Source of the DNA: Sphingobacterium corticibacterium
Lineage (GTDB): Bacteria > Bacteroidota > Bacteroidia > Sphingobacteriales > Sphingobacteriaceae
Length of the DNA: 64,000 bases
Assembly: GCF_004208525.1 (NCBI RefSeq)
Contig: NZ_SGIT01000007.1
Coordinates: 90,945 to 154,944 of the forward strand
Direction of reading: 5' to 3'
Shown: one piece after another, positions 45,401 to 54,378 of the stretch
How the letters are laid out: the number at the start of each line of letters is the position of its first letter
Numbering within the stretch: position 1 is the stretch's first letter
Translations under genes and position numbers: made by a program
The notes under the pieces: generated by a model
What the model was told of the DNA's origin: nothing
The model's input: the letters and a program-made list of their open reading frames with translations, nothing else
Databases searched by the model: none

Positions 45401-45789
45401 CCGGTGCCGTGCAGTATATTGACATGGTGGAATCTGGCGACTGGGGAAACTACTATCAGTTTTTTGCGGAAAACCATTGGACACCAGACAACACTGGGGC
45501 TGCATACCCCAGGGCGTACAACCGATCAGAACCTTATTGGACTAACTCTGCGAATACATTTTGGTTAAAACCGACCGACTATATCCGTCTGAAAAATATC
45601 GAATTGGGGTATAGTTTTTCGCAGAATTTGACCGAAAGAATCGGTGTGGAAAGGCTGCGTATTTATGCGAATGCATTTAACTTATTTACGGTGGATAAAC
45701 TAAAACATTTTGATCCGGAGGCGATTAAAACCAGTCGGTCATATCCTGCGCAGCGAATCATTAATATGGGGATTGGTTTAACTTTTTAA
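42409..45789 (+). CDS. SusC-like TonB-dependent outer-membrane transporter with STN domain
   Basis: 1126 residues. The long N-terminus with a second Met at 22 (IMKLVIVFLFITMLQVHA) is typical of Sphingobacteriaceae SusC proteins, so the upstream ATG is kept. Order: signal peptide, STN (about 42-115), carboxypeptidase-like domain (about 132-210, VTGRITDGQGTPLIGATI), TonB-box region (LEEVMVVGYG), plug (about 230-345, SITVLKDAAAAIYGAQAANGAI) and barrel ending in IINMGIGLTF. It imports oligosaccharides with the SusD partner 6 bases downstream. The STN domain links it to the FecR/sigma pair upstream. Confidence 0.96.
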   Translation: MIFCPCVKVYYWTLTHRIFVIMKLVIVFLFITMLQVHAEGTAQTINLKVNNLTLTDAMRSIQKQSGYAFFLNGKAIASTRVSAEIKNETLDVAMSKLLVPLNLEWVIKDETIVVKRRYSKTNNERSTSVALQRRVTGRITDGQGTPLIGATIAVKGEAITTNSDREGAYQIEVPHTKSVLVFSNVGFTSSEKLVGDESIIHIVLKEAVSDLEEVMVVGYGVQKKETATGAIASIKGSTIASSPATNVTNNLLGRVPGLSAISPSGEPGRDGANLLIRGLNTLGNNSPLIVVNGVPNRSFERINPNDIESITVLKDAAAAIYGAQAANGAIIVTTKRGNSGKPRINLDLGMGMNQPTRIPKMADAVQYTTLLNELEYYKNPDGGWYQRFTEEDIKLFGDGSDLWGHPDTDWFSETLKPWSAQHQTSITLSGGSDNVQYFISAGEKYQDAYYRKSSSDYRQYNFRSNVDAKVNKYIDVAFDVAGRLEDYNLPTRPTEDIIWSMITRGKPNMPAYWPNGDPGPDIERGDNPVVIVSDAPGYDRVDNYVFEGNFRANIRIPWVEGLTLTGNAAYDRSFRLQKVFNKPWYLYTWDGNPDHVTTRGKRGFDSAQLTENYSGGDNYLLNTFATYTKSFDTEHHIKLMAGMETRGGRGNNFGAFRRNFISDAIEELFAGAEDQFMSNWGSASHNKYMSYFGRANYDFRNKYLLEFLWRYDGSYMFPKDRRFGFFPGVSLGWRISDEDFWGDNLSFINDLKLRTSWGQTGNDRIAEYQYLATYGFSDRNYGFGVPTIDNKLLEEMKIPNPNVTWEVANQFNVGFDTYMFGNKFFLEFDYFNNLRSQILVTRNASVPGSTGLVLPPENIGKVRNKGFEFHIGYQDSKSDFDYSIAFNASYSKNKIVFWDETPGIPDYQQSTGRPMGSSLYYEAIGIFKDQAEIDAYPHLPGAAPGDIIFKDVNGDQEINGLDRVMNTKSSMPRLLGGLTLNFSYKKAIDMSIFFQGATGAVQYIDMVESGDWGNYYQFFAENHWTPDNTGAAYPRAYNRSEPYWTNSANTFWLKPTDYIRLKNIELGYSFSQNLTERIGVERLRIYANAFNLFTVDKLKHFDPEAIKTSRSYPAQRIINMGIGLTF

Positions 45790-45795
45790 AAGAGA

Positions 45796-47643
45796 ATGGA
45801 AATGAAAAAGCTACTTATTAAAACGATCATATTTTTTTGTCTTTGCATCCACGTGGCATGTGATAAGGATTTTCTGGACTTAGAACCGCTAGGTGAATAT
45901 TCGGAGACCAACGTCTGGAAAGATTTGAACCTAGCGGAAACATTTGTAAACAAAATGTATATAAACGTCTTCGGAACACCTTTTGCCGCTTGGCGTCTTT
46001 CGGATTACAGCGATGAATCCCATTTCGTGCCAGATTGGGGTACCGGCAATTTTAATAAAGGATTAATTACTTCGGATAATTTGTATACTTGGCCTGCCAC
46101 ATACGCTACAGCTCATTTAAATTGGAATTCGCTATATGCCAATATCAGGCAGACCAATATATTTTTCTCGAAAATCGAGGAGATTGCTGCGGATGATCCA
46201 GATTTTTCCAATCGGCTGAAAGGGGAAGTTTATTTCATGCGTGCGGCCACTTATCATTATTTGACAACGCTTTATGGTGGTGTTCCGATCGTTACCGATG
46301 TGTACGGATTAAATGACGATTTTCTTCTTCCCCGGAATAACTATGCGGAATGTATAGATTTTATCGTTTCGCAGCTTGATAGTGCTGCTTCGTTGTTGCC
46401 GGAAAGTTATTCAGCAGATAGAGCCGGGCGGATTACGAAAGGTGGGGCGCTAGGGTTTAAGGCTAAAGTTTTGGTATACGCTGCGAGCGATCTGCATAAT
46501 CCCGAGAAAAATGGCGCTGTACTCCATGGTTACACCAATCCCGAATTGTTAGGTTATACTAACGGTTCTGCTACTGATCGCTGGAGACTGGCAAAGAATG
46601 CTGCGAAAGCGGTTATCGATATGCAAACGTATAATTTATATGCTGCTGATCCTGCCGAAGGAGATTCCATTCCGCAAATTATTGCTGATTATTTCCTCAT
46701 GAAAGAATTGACGGCGGAGGATATGATAACGATACACTATACCCCCAAAACCTCAACCGGAGGTTGGGTAGATCCCGTTATTGCGTCCAATCCAAATGGA
46801 TATCATGGAACAGGCAACCAGAACCCTATCGGGGATTTGGTGGATGACTATGAAATGAAGGACGGTTCTAAATTCGACTGGGAAAATCCAGTGCACAAAG
46901 CGAATCCTTACGTTGATCGTGATGCGCGGTTTTATGCTACGGTCCTTTACGAAGGGGTACAATGGGCGACTCGACCTTCGGATGCGCTGGTAATGGATCC
47001 GTATAGCAAAATTCAGACAGGATATGTTTATGGCACTAACGGCACCTTGATCAAGGCTGGCCTTGATACCAGGAAGGGTCCGATTGAGGATTGGAACGGC
47101 AGTTATTCGGGGTATTATCTTCGTAAAGCGGTGGATCCCACTATTTCACCGACGGATGGAAAAAAGCAAGATATACCGTTTCGATACATGCGGTATGCCG
47201 AAATATTGTTGATTTATGCAGAGGCGTGTAATGAACTGGGCGAAGACGCGGAAGCAAGGGATTATGTCAATAGGGTGCGTAAGCGTGCAGGACAACCTAA
47301 TTTATCCGAAGCGATTAGCGGAGATGCTTTACGGAAGGCAATCAGACACGAGCGTCGGATAGAACTTGCTTTTGAGGATCATCGCTTTTGGGATGTCAGA
47401 AGATGGCTTATCGGACCCGAGGCTGCTCATCAAACACACGGGGTAGATATCCGTTATACGGTGAATAGAACACAAGTCGCTTCTTATAGGCAGCCTGATG
47501 GATCAACATGGGGCACTCCTGTGTATAATCGTATTCAGATTCCTGGTGATTTGAGAATTTGGGAAAACAAATTGTATTTCTTTCCCATTATGCGCGATGA
47601 AATACTCAAAAACGATTTACTCATACAAAATCCAGGTTATTGA
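45796..47643 (+). CDS. SusD-like glycan-binding lipoprotein
   Basis: 615 residues (ATG at 45796 or two codons later). Lipobox region HVAC, then DKDFLDLEPLGEYSETNVW, the standard SusD start. TPR-type helical repeats (FMRAATYHYLTTLYGGVPIVTD near 150) and the C-terminal RagB/SusD region (RYAEILLIYAEACNELGED, ERRIELAFEDHRFWDVRRW) are clear. It captures the glycan at the cell surface as the lid of the SusC channel. Directly coupled to the SusC gene. Confidence 0.95.
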   Translation: MEMKKLLIKTIIFFCLCIHVACDKDFLDLEPLGEYSETNVWKDLNLAETFVNKMYINVFGTPFAAWRLSDYSDESHFVPDWGTGNFNKGLITSDNLYTWPATYATAHLNWNSLYANIRQTNIFFSKIEEIAADDPDFSNRLKGEVYFMRAATYHYLTTLYGGVPIVTDVYGLNDDFLLPRNNYAECIDFIVSQLDSAASLLPESYSADRAGRITKGGALGFKAKVLVYAASDLHNPEKNGAVLHGYTNPELLGYTNGSATDRWRLAKNAAKAVIDMQTYNLYAADPAEGDSIPQIIADYFLMKELTAEDMITIHYTPKTSTGGWVDPVIASNPNGYHGTGNQNPIGDLVDDYEMKDGSKFDWENPVHKANPYVDRDARFYATVLYEGVQWATRPSDALVMDPYSKIQTGYVYGTNGTLIKAGLDTRKGPIEDWNGSYSGYYLRKAVDPTISPTDGKKQDIPFRYMRYAEILLIYAEACNELGEDAEARDYVNRVRKRAGQPNLSEAISGDALRKAIRHERRIELAFEDHRFWDVRRWLIGPEAAHQTHGVDIRYTVNRTQVASYRQPDGSTWGTPVYNRIQIPGDLRIWENKLYFFPIMRDEILKNDLLIQNPGY

Positions 47644-47670
47644 TCGGTCAATCAGCCTGTTCTAATAGGT

Positions 47671-47693
47671 TGTGCGGTATATATAGCCGCACA
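47671..47693 (+). terminator. hairpin between SusD and GH31, possible attenuator
   Basis: TGTGCGG and CCGCACA (7-bp perfect stem) around an AT-rich loop, followed by GCTTTAATTT. It would reduce read-through from SusCD into the enzyme genes, a common way to keep the surface proteins more abundant than the enzymes. Confidence 0.55.
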
Positions 47694-47710
47694 GCTTTAA
47701 TTTAAGAAAT

Positions 47711-50113
47711 ATGATGAATATAAAATGGAAGTTAGCTCTCCGTATGGGCTGGCTGGTGATGATAGCGTTAAGTTGTTCGTTGGGGATACGTTCGTTTGGG
47801 CAAGGACATACTATTGAACTTTCAAATGGCAATTTTTTAAATATACAAACGTGTAATAACCAAACATTCAGAATAAGAGTTTCACCTTCGAACAGTTTTC
47901 CCGAAACATTGATGGAACGCTATGGAATTGTAAAGAAAGATTGGGATGGTAAAACAAAAGTAACAAAGCATGGTTCGGATTACCGGATAACAACAGATCA
48001 AAATCTGTTGGAAATTAATGGGAAAGATGGGGAGATTATCCTTAGGTCGCAATCTGGAAGGGAAATCATCACCCGTTTGTCGGTATTGGAAAAGGAGGAT
48101 AAAACCTATAAAGGGTTGCATGAAACTGTAACGGATTATGAGCAAGCATTAACCAAAAGGGAAATTATCGGAGATACGACAAGCGAAGATCGCATTTCGG
48201 AAGTTGTTAAAAAAGCAGAAAACCACTTACAACCTGCTATAGCGCGTCTGTCGATTAGACCAGAGGAACGTTTCTATGGTGGTGGTGCGGCCAGTCGTAA
48301 AGCTATTGAGCACAGAGGATCACTCCTGCGAATATGGGCGACGTATCAGCAGTCGGATATGGTTTCGCCATTTCTTGTTAGCTCAGGTGGTTGGGGGATT
48401 TTCAACAATACCACAGCTTTGAACTATTTTGATGTGGGACATTTTAAAGAAGATCAACTTTACGTGTACAATACGGATGGAACAGTTGACTTTTATTTGA
48501 TGACGGGGCATTCCTTGGAAAACACCATCGATCTGTATACCACGATAACGGGTAAGCCATATCTGTTACCCAAATGGGCTTATGGTTTAGCGTTCGGAGG
48601 GAATATGATGGAAGATCAATTCCGGATGTTGGACAACGCAGTACAGTTCCGAAAGGAAAATATTCCGGTTGATGTATATTGGATTGAACCGCAGTGGATG
48701 GCTAAATTTTATGATTATTCTGCGGAGAAAGATTGGGATCTGTCCAAATTTCCGGCTTACTTTTTCTGGCAGAAAAGCGAAGGTAACCGTTATGAGAACA
48801 AGCAGCTATTCTTATCCAAATTACGCCAACTAGGTTATCATGTAGCGTTATGGTTGTGTATTGATCATGATCTGAGCATAGAGGAGGAAGACCATTTAGC
48901 TGCTCAAAGCGGTGGTGAGCAATCGGGTAAAGCACATTGGTTTCCCCATCTGATGAAATTTGTTGATCAGGGAATTGAAGGGTTCAAGCTCGATCCGGGA
49001 CGTACGCTGGACGAACACCCCGATAGAGTATATCACAATGGATATACGGATCGGGAGATGCACAATTTAAATCAAGTGTTGCTGCCCAAACAGATGTATC
49101 GTGTTTTCCGTGAACACAAGGGAGTTCGGTCTTTTCACCACTATTGCGGTGGTTATGCTGGAAGCCAACATTGGGGCGCCTCCACTGCGGGTGATAATGG
49201 TGGTGGTCGGGATGCACTTTATGATCAACTGAATCTCGGCTTGAGCGGATTCTTAAATACTTCCGCGGATGTATTGGATGCGGTAGAAGATGTGAAAGCA
49301 GGTTTTCATTTTGGCTTTTTCCTCCCGTGGGTGCAAATCAATAGTTGGGCAAGTATGCATTATCCTTGGTACTTTTCTCCGGAATATAAGGAGACGTTCC
49401 GCTTCTATGCACAATTGCGTAACAGCTTATTGCCATATATCTACTCAACCGCTATATACGGTAGCCAAACTGGAATGCCCATCCTGCGGGCAATGCCCTT
49501 AGTATTTCCAGAGGATAAAGAAGTGGAAAATATGACGACGCAGTTTATGTTTGGAGAACATCTGTTGGTTAGTGCGTTTACAGATTCTATCTATTTGCCG
49601 GCAGGTAAATGGGTGAATTACTGGTCGGGTGAAAAGATAACGGGTGGGCAGACCATTTCGCCAAGCATGCCTGCACATACTGGTGGTCAGCTTTTTGTGA
49701 AGGCTGGTGCCATAATTCCATTCCAAAAGCCGATGCAATATGTTGGCCAAAACCCGTTAGACACACTAATCTTGAGGGTTTATCCGGCAGGGAGCAGCGC
49801 ATACACTTTATTGGAAGACGATGGTGTGTCGTTCGATTTTGAACAAGGAAAGATTTCCAAAACTTACTTCGAATGCAAAGAAAAAGAAGATGAAATCGAA
49901 TTCATCATTTCTCCCGCAGTAGGTTCGTATGATGGAATGTTAGAAAAGCGAGCTTATGAGATCGTGTTTAATGAGCACCGTACGCCTTCCCGCGTCGAAT
50001 TAAATGGTCAGTTACTCGAAACTTGGGAAACGAAAAAGGGTGTATTACATGTTTCGGTACGCCAATCGGATATTCATAGGCAGCAGTTGTTAAAAATCTC
50101 AAAGGAGGATTAG
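47711..50113 (+). CDS. GH31 family alpha-glycosidase
   Basis: 800 residues with a signal anchor or signal peptide (about 10-31, ending SFGQG). N-terminal beta-sandwich to about 290, (beta/alpha)8 barrel about 290-600, then beta domains. Catalytic nucleophile Asp428 in GFKLDPG and acid/base Asp495 in STAGDNGGG; VYWIEPQWM near 322 lines the pocket. Candidate activities are alpha-xylosidase, alpha-glucosidase or alpha-galactosidase. With two GH29 fucosidases in the same operon an alpha-xylosidase acting on a fucosylated glycan is a reasonable but unproven guess. Confidence 0.9.
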   Translation: MMNIKWKLALRMGWLVMIALSCSLGIRSFGQGHTIELSNGNFLNIQTCNNQTFRIRVSPSNSFPETLMERYGIVKKDWDGKTKVTKHGSDYRITTDQNLLEINGKDGEIILRSQSGREIITRLSVLEKEDKTYKGLHETVTDYEQALTKREIIGDTTSEDRISEVVKKAENHLQPAIARLSIRPEERFYGGGAASRKAIEHRGSLLRIWATYQQSDMVSPFLVSSGGWGIFNNTTALNYFDVGHFKEDQLYVYNTDGTVDFYLMTGHSLENTIDLYTTITGKPYLLPKWAYGLAFGGNMMEDQFRMLDNAVQFRKENIPVDVYWIEPQWMAKFYDYSAEKDWDLSKFPAYFFWQKSEGNRYENKQLFLSKLRQLGYHVALWLCIDHDLSIEEEDHLAAQSGGEQSGKAHWFPHLMKFVDQGIEGFKLDPGRTLDEHPDRVYHNGYTDREMHNLNQVLLPKQMYRVFREHKGVRSFHHYCGGYAGSQHWGASTAGDNGGGRDALYDQLNLGLSGFLNTSADVLDAVEDVKAGFHFGFFLPWVQINSWASMHYPWYFSPEYKETFRFYAQLRNSLLPYIYSTAIYGSQTGMPILRAMPLVFPEDKEVENMTTQFMFGEHLLVSAFTDSIYLPAGKWVNYWSGEKITGGQTISPSMPAHTGGQLFVKAGAIIPFQKPMQYVGQNPLDTLILRVYPAGSSAYTLLEDDGVSFDFEQGKISKTYFECKEKEDEIEFIISPAVGSYDGMLEKRAYEIVFNEHRTPSRVELNGQLLETWETKKGVLHVSVRQSDIHRQQLLKISKED

Positions 50114-50117
50114 GTGT

Positions 50118-51569
50118 ATGAAATATTTTATAATGTTATTATTAATCGCTCTCTGGAGTGATAAAGTATTATGTCAATCGATGGAAAACGATTGGCATAA
50201 GATGAACCGATCAAAAGAGCGTGCATTACAGGACTTCCAGCAGCAAAAATTCGGTATGTTCATCCATTGGGGGCTGTATGCTATTCCCGGTGGGATATGG
50301 AATGGAAAAACAATGGAGGAAATGGGGATTCCGAATGTAGCAGAATGGATCCAGTTAGTTGCGAAGATCCCCCGAAAAGAATATGCCGATTTAGCCGCTT
50401 TATTTAATCCTGTCGATTTCGATGCGGACCATATTGTCAACATGGCCAAAGAAGCCGGAATGAAATATATCGTCATCACGAGCAAACACCATGACGGTTT
50501 TGCACTATTCGAGTCGAAAGTCAGCGATTTCGATATTATGGATGCAACACCGTTTAAGCGGGATATTGTACGAGAATTATATGAAGCCTGTAAACGGCAT
50601 CAGTTAGAGTTCGGGGTGTATTACTCCCATAATATTGATTGGGCAGATGGGGCTGACGCACAATATGCGACAACAAAAGCTGCCAACGATCTGACGAATA
50701 ACGATACGGATAGCTTTGGTGCAAATCTATGGGATCCGAGTCCCAATGGCTTTTCTACTTATCTAAAAAACAAGGCTATTCCGCAGGTAAAAGAATTACT
50801 GGAGCAGTTTCCAGGTATCCGGTATATTTGGTTTGATATGCCAGGTCTGATGACACCGGAACAGAGCTATACATTTTATAAAACGGTATATGATATCAAT
50901 CCAGATGTCATTATTGCTGAACGTATCGGTAATGATATGGGCGATTATGCGATTCCTGGAGACAACCGTATCCCGACGGCTGACGACCAATTTGATAAAC
51001 CTTGGGAAGCGATTGGAACATTTAATCATTCATGGGGCTACAAATCGTATGATAATGATTGGAAAAGCGCCGATGAGCTTCTTTACTGGCTTATCGAAAT
51101 TGTAAGTAAGGGGGGAAACTATATGCTGAACATTGGTCCAGATGCGAAAGGAAATGTTGCGCCAACAGTCATGAACAACCTACAAAAACTTGGTAGCTGG
51201 ATGGCGGTGAACAATGAAGCAATATACGGGTCTAAACCATGGAAAGTGCAGCGCGAAGGTCCGACGACTGTTAGCATAACAGATACCGAACAACGCGAAA
51301 AAGAAGGTTTTAAAGTTCAATTCACGTCGGAAGACTTTTGGTTTACCGAACGTGGGAATCAACTGTATGCTATATCACTGGAATTGCCAGAGAGCCAGAT
51401 AGCCCTCGTGAAAAGTTTAGCTAGGGGAGAAGTTGATGTTAAACAAGTGGAGATACTAGGCGCAGGCAAAGTTGCTTTTAGACAAACGGAAGAAGGACTT
51501 ACAATAAAACTCCCAAAATCAGTTCAGAAATTGCCGAAAGGGTATACTTTAAAAATAACACGAAATTAA
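50118..51569 (+). CDS. GH29 alpha-L-fucosidase (first)
   Basis: 483 residues with a signal peptide (cleaved near residue 20, VLCQS). A strong ribosome site AAAGGAGG overlaps the end of the GH31 gene. GH29 core: FGMFIHWGLYAIPGG (45-59), TSKHHDGFALFES (121-133) and the nucleophile Asp240 in YIWFDMPG. It lacks a long C-terminal extension, ending after the small beta-sandwich. It hydrolyses alpha-L-fucosides in the periplasm with retention. GH29 members can act on alpha-1,2, 1,3 or 1,4 links; the sequence does not decide which. Confidence 0.92.
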   Translation: MKYFIMLLLIALWSDKVLCQSMENDWHKMNRSKERALQDFQQQKFGMFIHWGLYAIPGGIWNGKTMEEMGIPNVAEWIQLVAKIPRKEYADLAALFNPVDFDADHIVNMAKEAGMKYIVITSKHHDGFALFESKVSDFDIMDATPFKRDIVRELYEACKRHQLEFGVYYSHNIDWADGADAQYATTKAANDLTNNDTDSFGANLWDPSPNGFSTYLKNKAIPQVKELLEQFPGIRYIWFDMPGLMTPEQSYTFYKTVYDINPDVIIAERIGNDMGDYAIPGDNRIPTADDQFDKPWEAIGTFNHSWGYKSYDNDWKSADELLYWLIEIVSKGGNYMLNIGPDAKGNVAPTVMNNLQKLGSWMAVNNEAIYGSKPWKVQREGPTTVSITDTEQREKEGFKVQFTSEDFWFTERGNQLYAISLELPESQIALVKSLARGEVDVKQVEILGAGKVAFRQTEEGLTIKLPKSVQKLPKGYTLKITRN

Positions 51570-51581
51570 ATCCAGATAGTA

Positions 51582-52529
51582 ATGAACCGCATCTATATCG
51601 TTTTTGTTTTGTTTTTAAGCTTTGGTGTTGAGGGAAGTGGTCAAACACGATCTTCAGAAAATCCTTTTCCTATACAAGATGCTCAAAAAATACTGTTCTT
51701 AGGAAATAGTATAACGTATGCGGGACACTATGTGACATTCTTTGAAAGTTTTTTGATAACGGAGTTTCCAACCTCTGAAATAGAAATCATCAATTTGGGA
51801 TTGCCAAGCGAAACTGTCTCGGGTCTTAGTGAAGATGGTCATGCTGATGGAGCATTTGTTCGTCCATGGCTGTTTAGCAGGCTTGATAATGTCATCGAAC
51901 GGATAAAACCGGACGTTGTCTTTGCGTGCTATGGTATGAATGACGGAATCTATCAACCTTTTAGTGAGTCGAATTTTCAGCGCTATAAAGAGGGCATGAT
52001 CGCCTTATATACAAAGCTTAAAGCGGCACAGGTTAAACGGATTATCTTTATCACACCAAGTGTACATGAAGATCCTATATTGGGACTTAGAGGCTATAAC
52101 CTCGTGCTTAATCAATATGCGCGCTGGCTAATTGATCAACGAAGGGAAAGAAACTGGGAAGTAATAGATATACATTTTCCTATGCAAGACTACCTGATGA
52201 CAAATAAAACGCTTAAACCTAATTTTAAATTAGCGGAAGATGGTATACATCCTGGATTGGAAGGACATCAGTTCATAGCAGAAAAACTAATATCTTATGT
52301 CGATGATACTTTTCCCGCAAAGGATTTTTTATCCCGTTGCCTTGATCCTGCTTCCAGCTATTATCCCCTTTATAAATTATTGGAAGAGCGACAGGAAATA
52401 TTAAAAAATGCGTGGCTAACATATACCGGACATAACCGGCCGGGATTGCCTGTTGGGCTTCCGCCTGATAAGGCTAAAAAAGAAAACCTACGCATCAAGA
52501 ATAAAATACAACAATTACAGAAAATGTAA
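51582..52529 (+). CDS. SGNH/GDSL-type esterase
   Basis: 315 residues with a signal peptide (cleaved near residue 20). SGNH blocks: FLGNSITYAG (Ser43), LGLPSETVSG (Gly), CYGMNDG (Asn120) and DGIHPGLEGH (Asp220, His223), so the full catalytic set is present. Ending with a polar, charged tail. Such enzymes in glycan loci usually remove acetyl groups that block the glycosidases; acetyl esterase is therefore the likely role. It lies 12 bases after the first fucosidase gene, in the same operon. Confidence 0.85.
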   Translation: MNRIYIVFVLFLSFGVEGSGQTRSSENPFPIQDAQKILFLGNSITYAGHYVTFFESFLITEFPTSEIEIINLGLPSETVSGLSEDGHADGAFVRPWLFSRLDNVIERIKPDVVFACYGMNDGIYQPFSESNFQRYKEGMIALYTKLKAAQVKRIIFITPSVHEDPILGLRGYNLVLNQYARWLIDQRRERNWEVIDIHFPMQDYLMTNKTLKPNFKLAEDGIHPGLEGHQFIAEKLISYVDDTFPAKDFLSRCLDPASSYYPLYKLLEERQEILKNAWLTYTGHNRPGLPVGLPPDKAKKENLRIKNKIQQLQKM

Positions 52530-52545
52530 CTTAAATGCAATAACT

Positions 52546-54363
52546 ATGAAATATCAGATCATCATTTATCTACTCCTCTTGCTACACCTTAAAGACTTAA
52601 CTGCTCAAACTAAATCCGAGCCTTTTGAAGGCGCTGCAGGATGGTTAGAAACACAGGAAAAACGCTTAGCTTGGTTTCAAGATGCCCGCTTCGGTGTTTT
52701 TATCCATTGGGGTCTATATAGTGCTGCCGGTGGTGTTTTTAAAGGCGAAACGTATCCGCAGCATTATGCGGAATGGATACAGACTTGGGGTAAGATTCCA
52801 AGTAAACAATATACAGAACATTTAAAGCCTAAATTTACTTTACGGGACTTTGATCCAAAGCAATGGGCAAAACTGGTTAAGAAATCTGGAGCGAAATATA
52901 TGGTTCTTACCTCGCGACATCACGAAGGCTTTAGTTTATTTAATAGTCATCAACCCTTTGCCTTACATAATGATGTAACGGGGACGGCAAATCTTTCGCC
53001 TGCCGGACGGGATCTTTATCGTGAGATTATGGAAGCTTTCCAGCAAGAAGGGCTAAAAACAGGAGCGTATTACTCATTACTAGATTGGCAGCATCCGGAT
53101 TCGTATGAAGCTTTTCAGTTAAACCCTAACCCAACCGGACATGTTCCTGATCATGAACGATACAAGGATTATCTGTATGGGCAAGTCAAGGAACTGGCTA
53201 ACAATTACGGCTCACTGGATGTATTATGGGCGGATTTTAGTAATAAAGATTACGAAGGCGAAAGTTGGGGGACGAAAAGGATATTGACCGACCTTATTAA
53301 ATGGCAGCCTAATATATTGATCAATAATAGATTCTGGAACGGGTTGGAAAATAAAAATGGAGATATCGGAACACCGGAGAAATATGTACCCCCTACAGGT
53401 ATAGACGGAACCAATTGGGAAGTGAATTATACCATGAACGAAAGCTATGGTTATAGTGTGCATGACCAAAACTGGAAAAGCTTCCCACAGATTATGCGCC
53501 CGTTGGTAGAAACCGTCAGCAAAGGGGGGAATTTTCTTTTAAATGTAGGGCCTGATGGTAACGGCAAGATTCCAGACCAAGCGGTAGAAATATTGGAGAA
53601 GGTAGGAAAGTGGATGTCCGTAAACGGTGAGTCTATTTATGGGACGCAGGCGAGTCCTTTCAGGAAGTTGGATTGGGGGTATTGTACGATAAAAGGGAAT
53701 AAGATTTACTTACATGTATTTGATATACCGAGTGGTAATGTAATCAATGTGCCTTTAAAAAATACAGTTAAAAGTCTCTATGAGATGGGGTTGGAAGATA
53801 TTCCTATGGAGGCAGTTCCGCAGGAAATAGGTATAGGGATTACGATATCCCCATTTTCTTTAGAGGAAGGTCCCAAGGTGCTGGTAATGGAAGTCGAGGG
53901 AGCACTCGAAATAGAAGAGAGTGTGGCACAGGCGTTATCGGACGGAAGGATTGTCCTATCTGCTGATAACGCCGATATCCATACGGCACATGGGATGAAT
54001 ATAACTGGTGCGAGCCATGATTTTAAACGTCCTAATGCCCTCGCGGGATGGAGCCATACCGATGATAAAGTATCTTGGAAAGTAAAGATACAACGACCGG
54101 GGCAATACGATGTTTTGATCCAATACTTGCCATTACCAACAACGGGTGGATCTGTGGTGTTCCATACGTCAGGCAGCAAGTTGACATATAACTTTGAAGC
54201 CAAGGAAGGAAAATCGTTTGAAGAAGTAAGCATTGGGACAATTGAGGTACCACAAAAAGCCATCGGCGAGCCATTTCTTCCATTTGCACTGGAAGCGCTC
54301 TCTATTGAAGGAAATGCTTTGCCGGAAATTAGCGCTGTGAGCTTAGTTCCTAAACAAGATTGA
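52546..54363 (+). CDS. GH29 alpha-L-fucosidase with C-terminal extra domain (second)
   Basis: 605 residues from the ATG at 52546, which opens a signal peptide (to about residue 21, LTAQT); an in-frame ATG at 52453 lies inside the esterase gene. GH29 core: FGVFIHWGLYSAAGG (49-63), TSRHHEGFSLFNS (122-134) and nucleophile Asp230 in LWADFSN. Residues about 450-605 form an added beta-rich region (GWSHTDDKVSWKVKIQRPG), a probable carbohydrate-binding module. It differs clearly from the first fucosidase, so the two probably cut different fucosyl linkages. Confidence 0.9.
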   Translation: MKYQIIIYLLLLLHLKDLTAQTKSEPFEGAAGWLETQEKRLAWFQDARFGVFIHWGLYSAAGGVFKGETYPQHYAEWIQTWGKIPSKQYTEHLKPKFTLRDFDPKQWAKLVKKSGAKYMVLTSRHHEGFSLFNSHQPFALHNDVTGTANLSPAGRDLYREIMEAFQQEGLKTGAYYSLLDWQHPDSYEAFQLNPNPTGHVPDHERYKDYLYGQVKELANNYGSLDVLWADFSNKDYEGESWGTKRILTDLIKWQPNILINNRFWNGLENKNGDIGTPEKYVPPTGIDGTNWEVNYTMNESYGYSVHDQNWKSFPQIMRPLVETVSKGGNFLLNVGPDGNGKIPDQAVEILEKVGKWMSVNGESIYGTQASPFRKLDWGYCTIKGNKIYLHVFDIPSGNVINVPLKNTVKSLYEMGLEDIPMEAVPQEIGIGITISPFSLEEGPKVLVMEVEGALEIEESVAQALSDGRIVLSADNADIHTAHGMNITGASHDFKRPNALAGWSHTDDKVSWKVKIQRPGQYDVLIQYLPLPTTGGSVVFHTSGSKLTYNFEAKEGKSFEEVSIGTIEVPQKAIGEPFLPFALEALSIEGNALPEISAVSLVPKQD

Positions 54364-54378
54364 TTTAATACGAAAACA

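Noticed and set aside
52453..52545. Extended N-terminus of the second GH29 from the ATG at 52453
   Set aside because: It would lie inside the esterase gene and place a basic, non-signal stretch before a good signal peptide starting at 52546.
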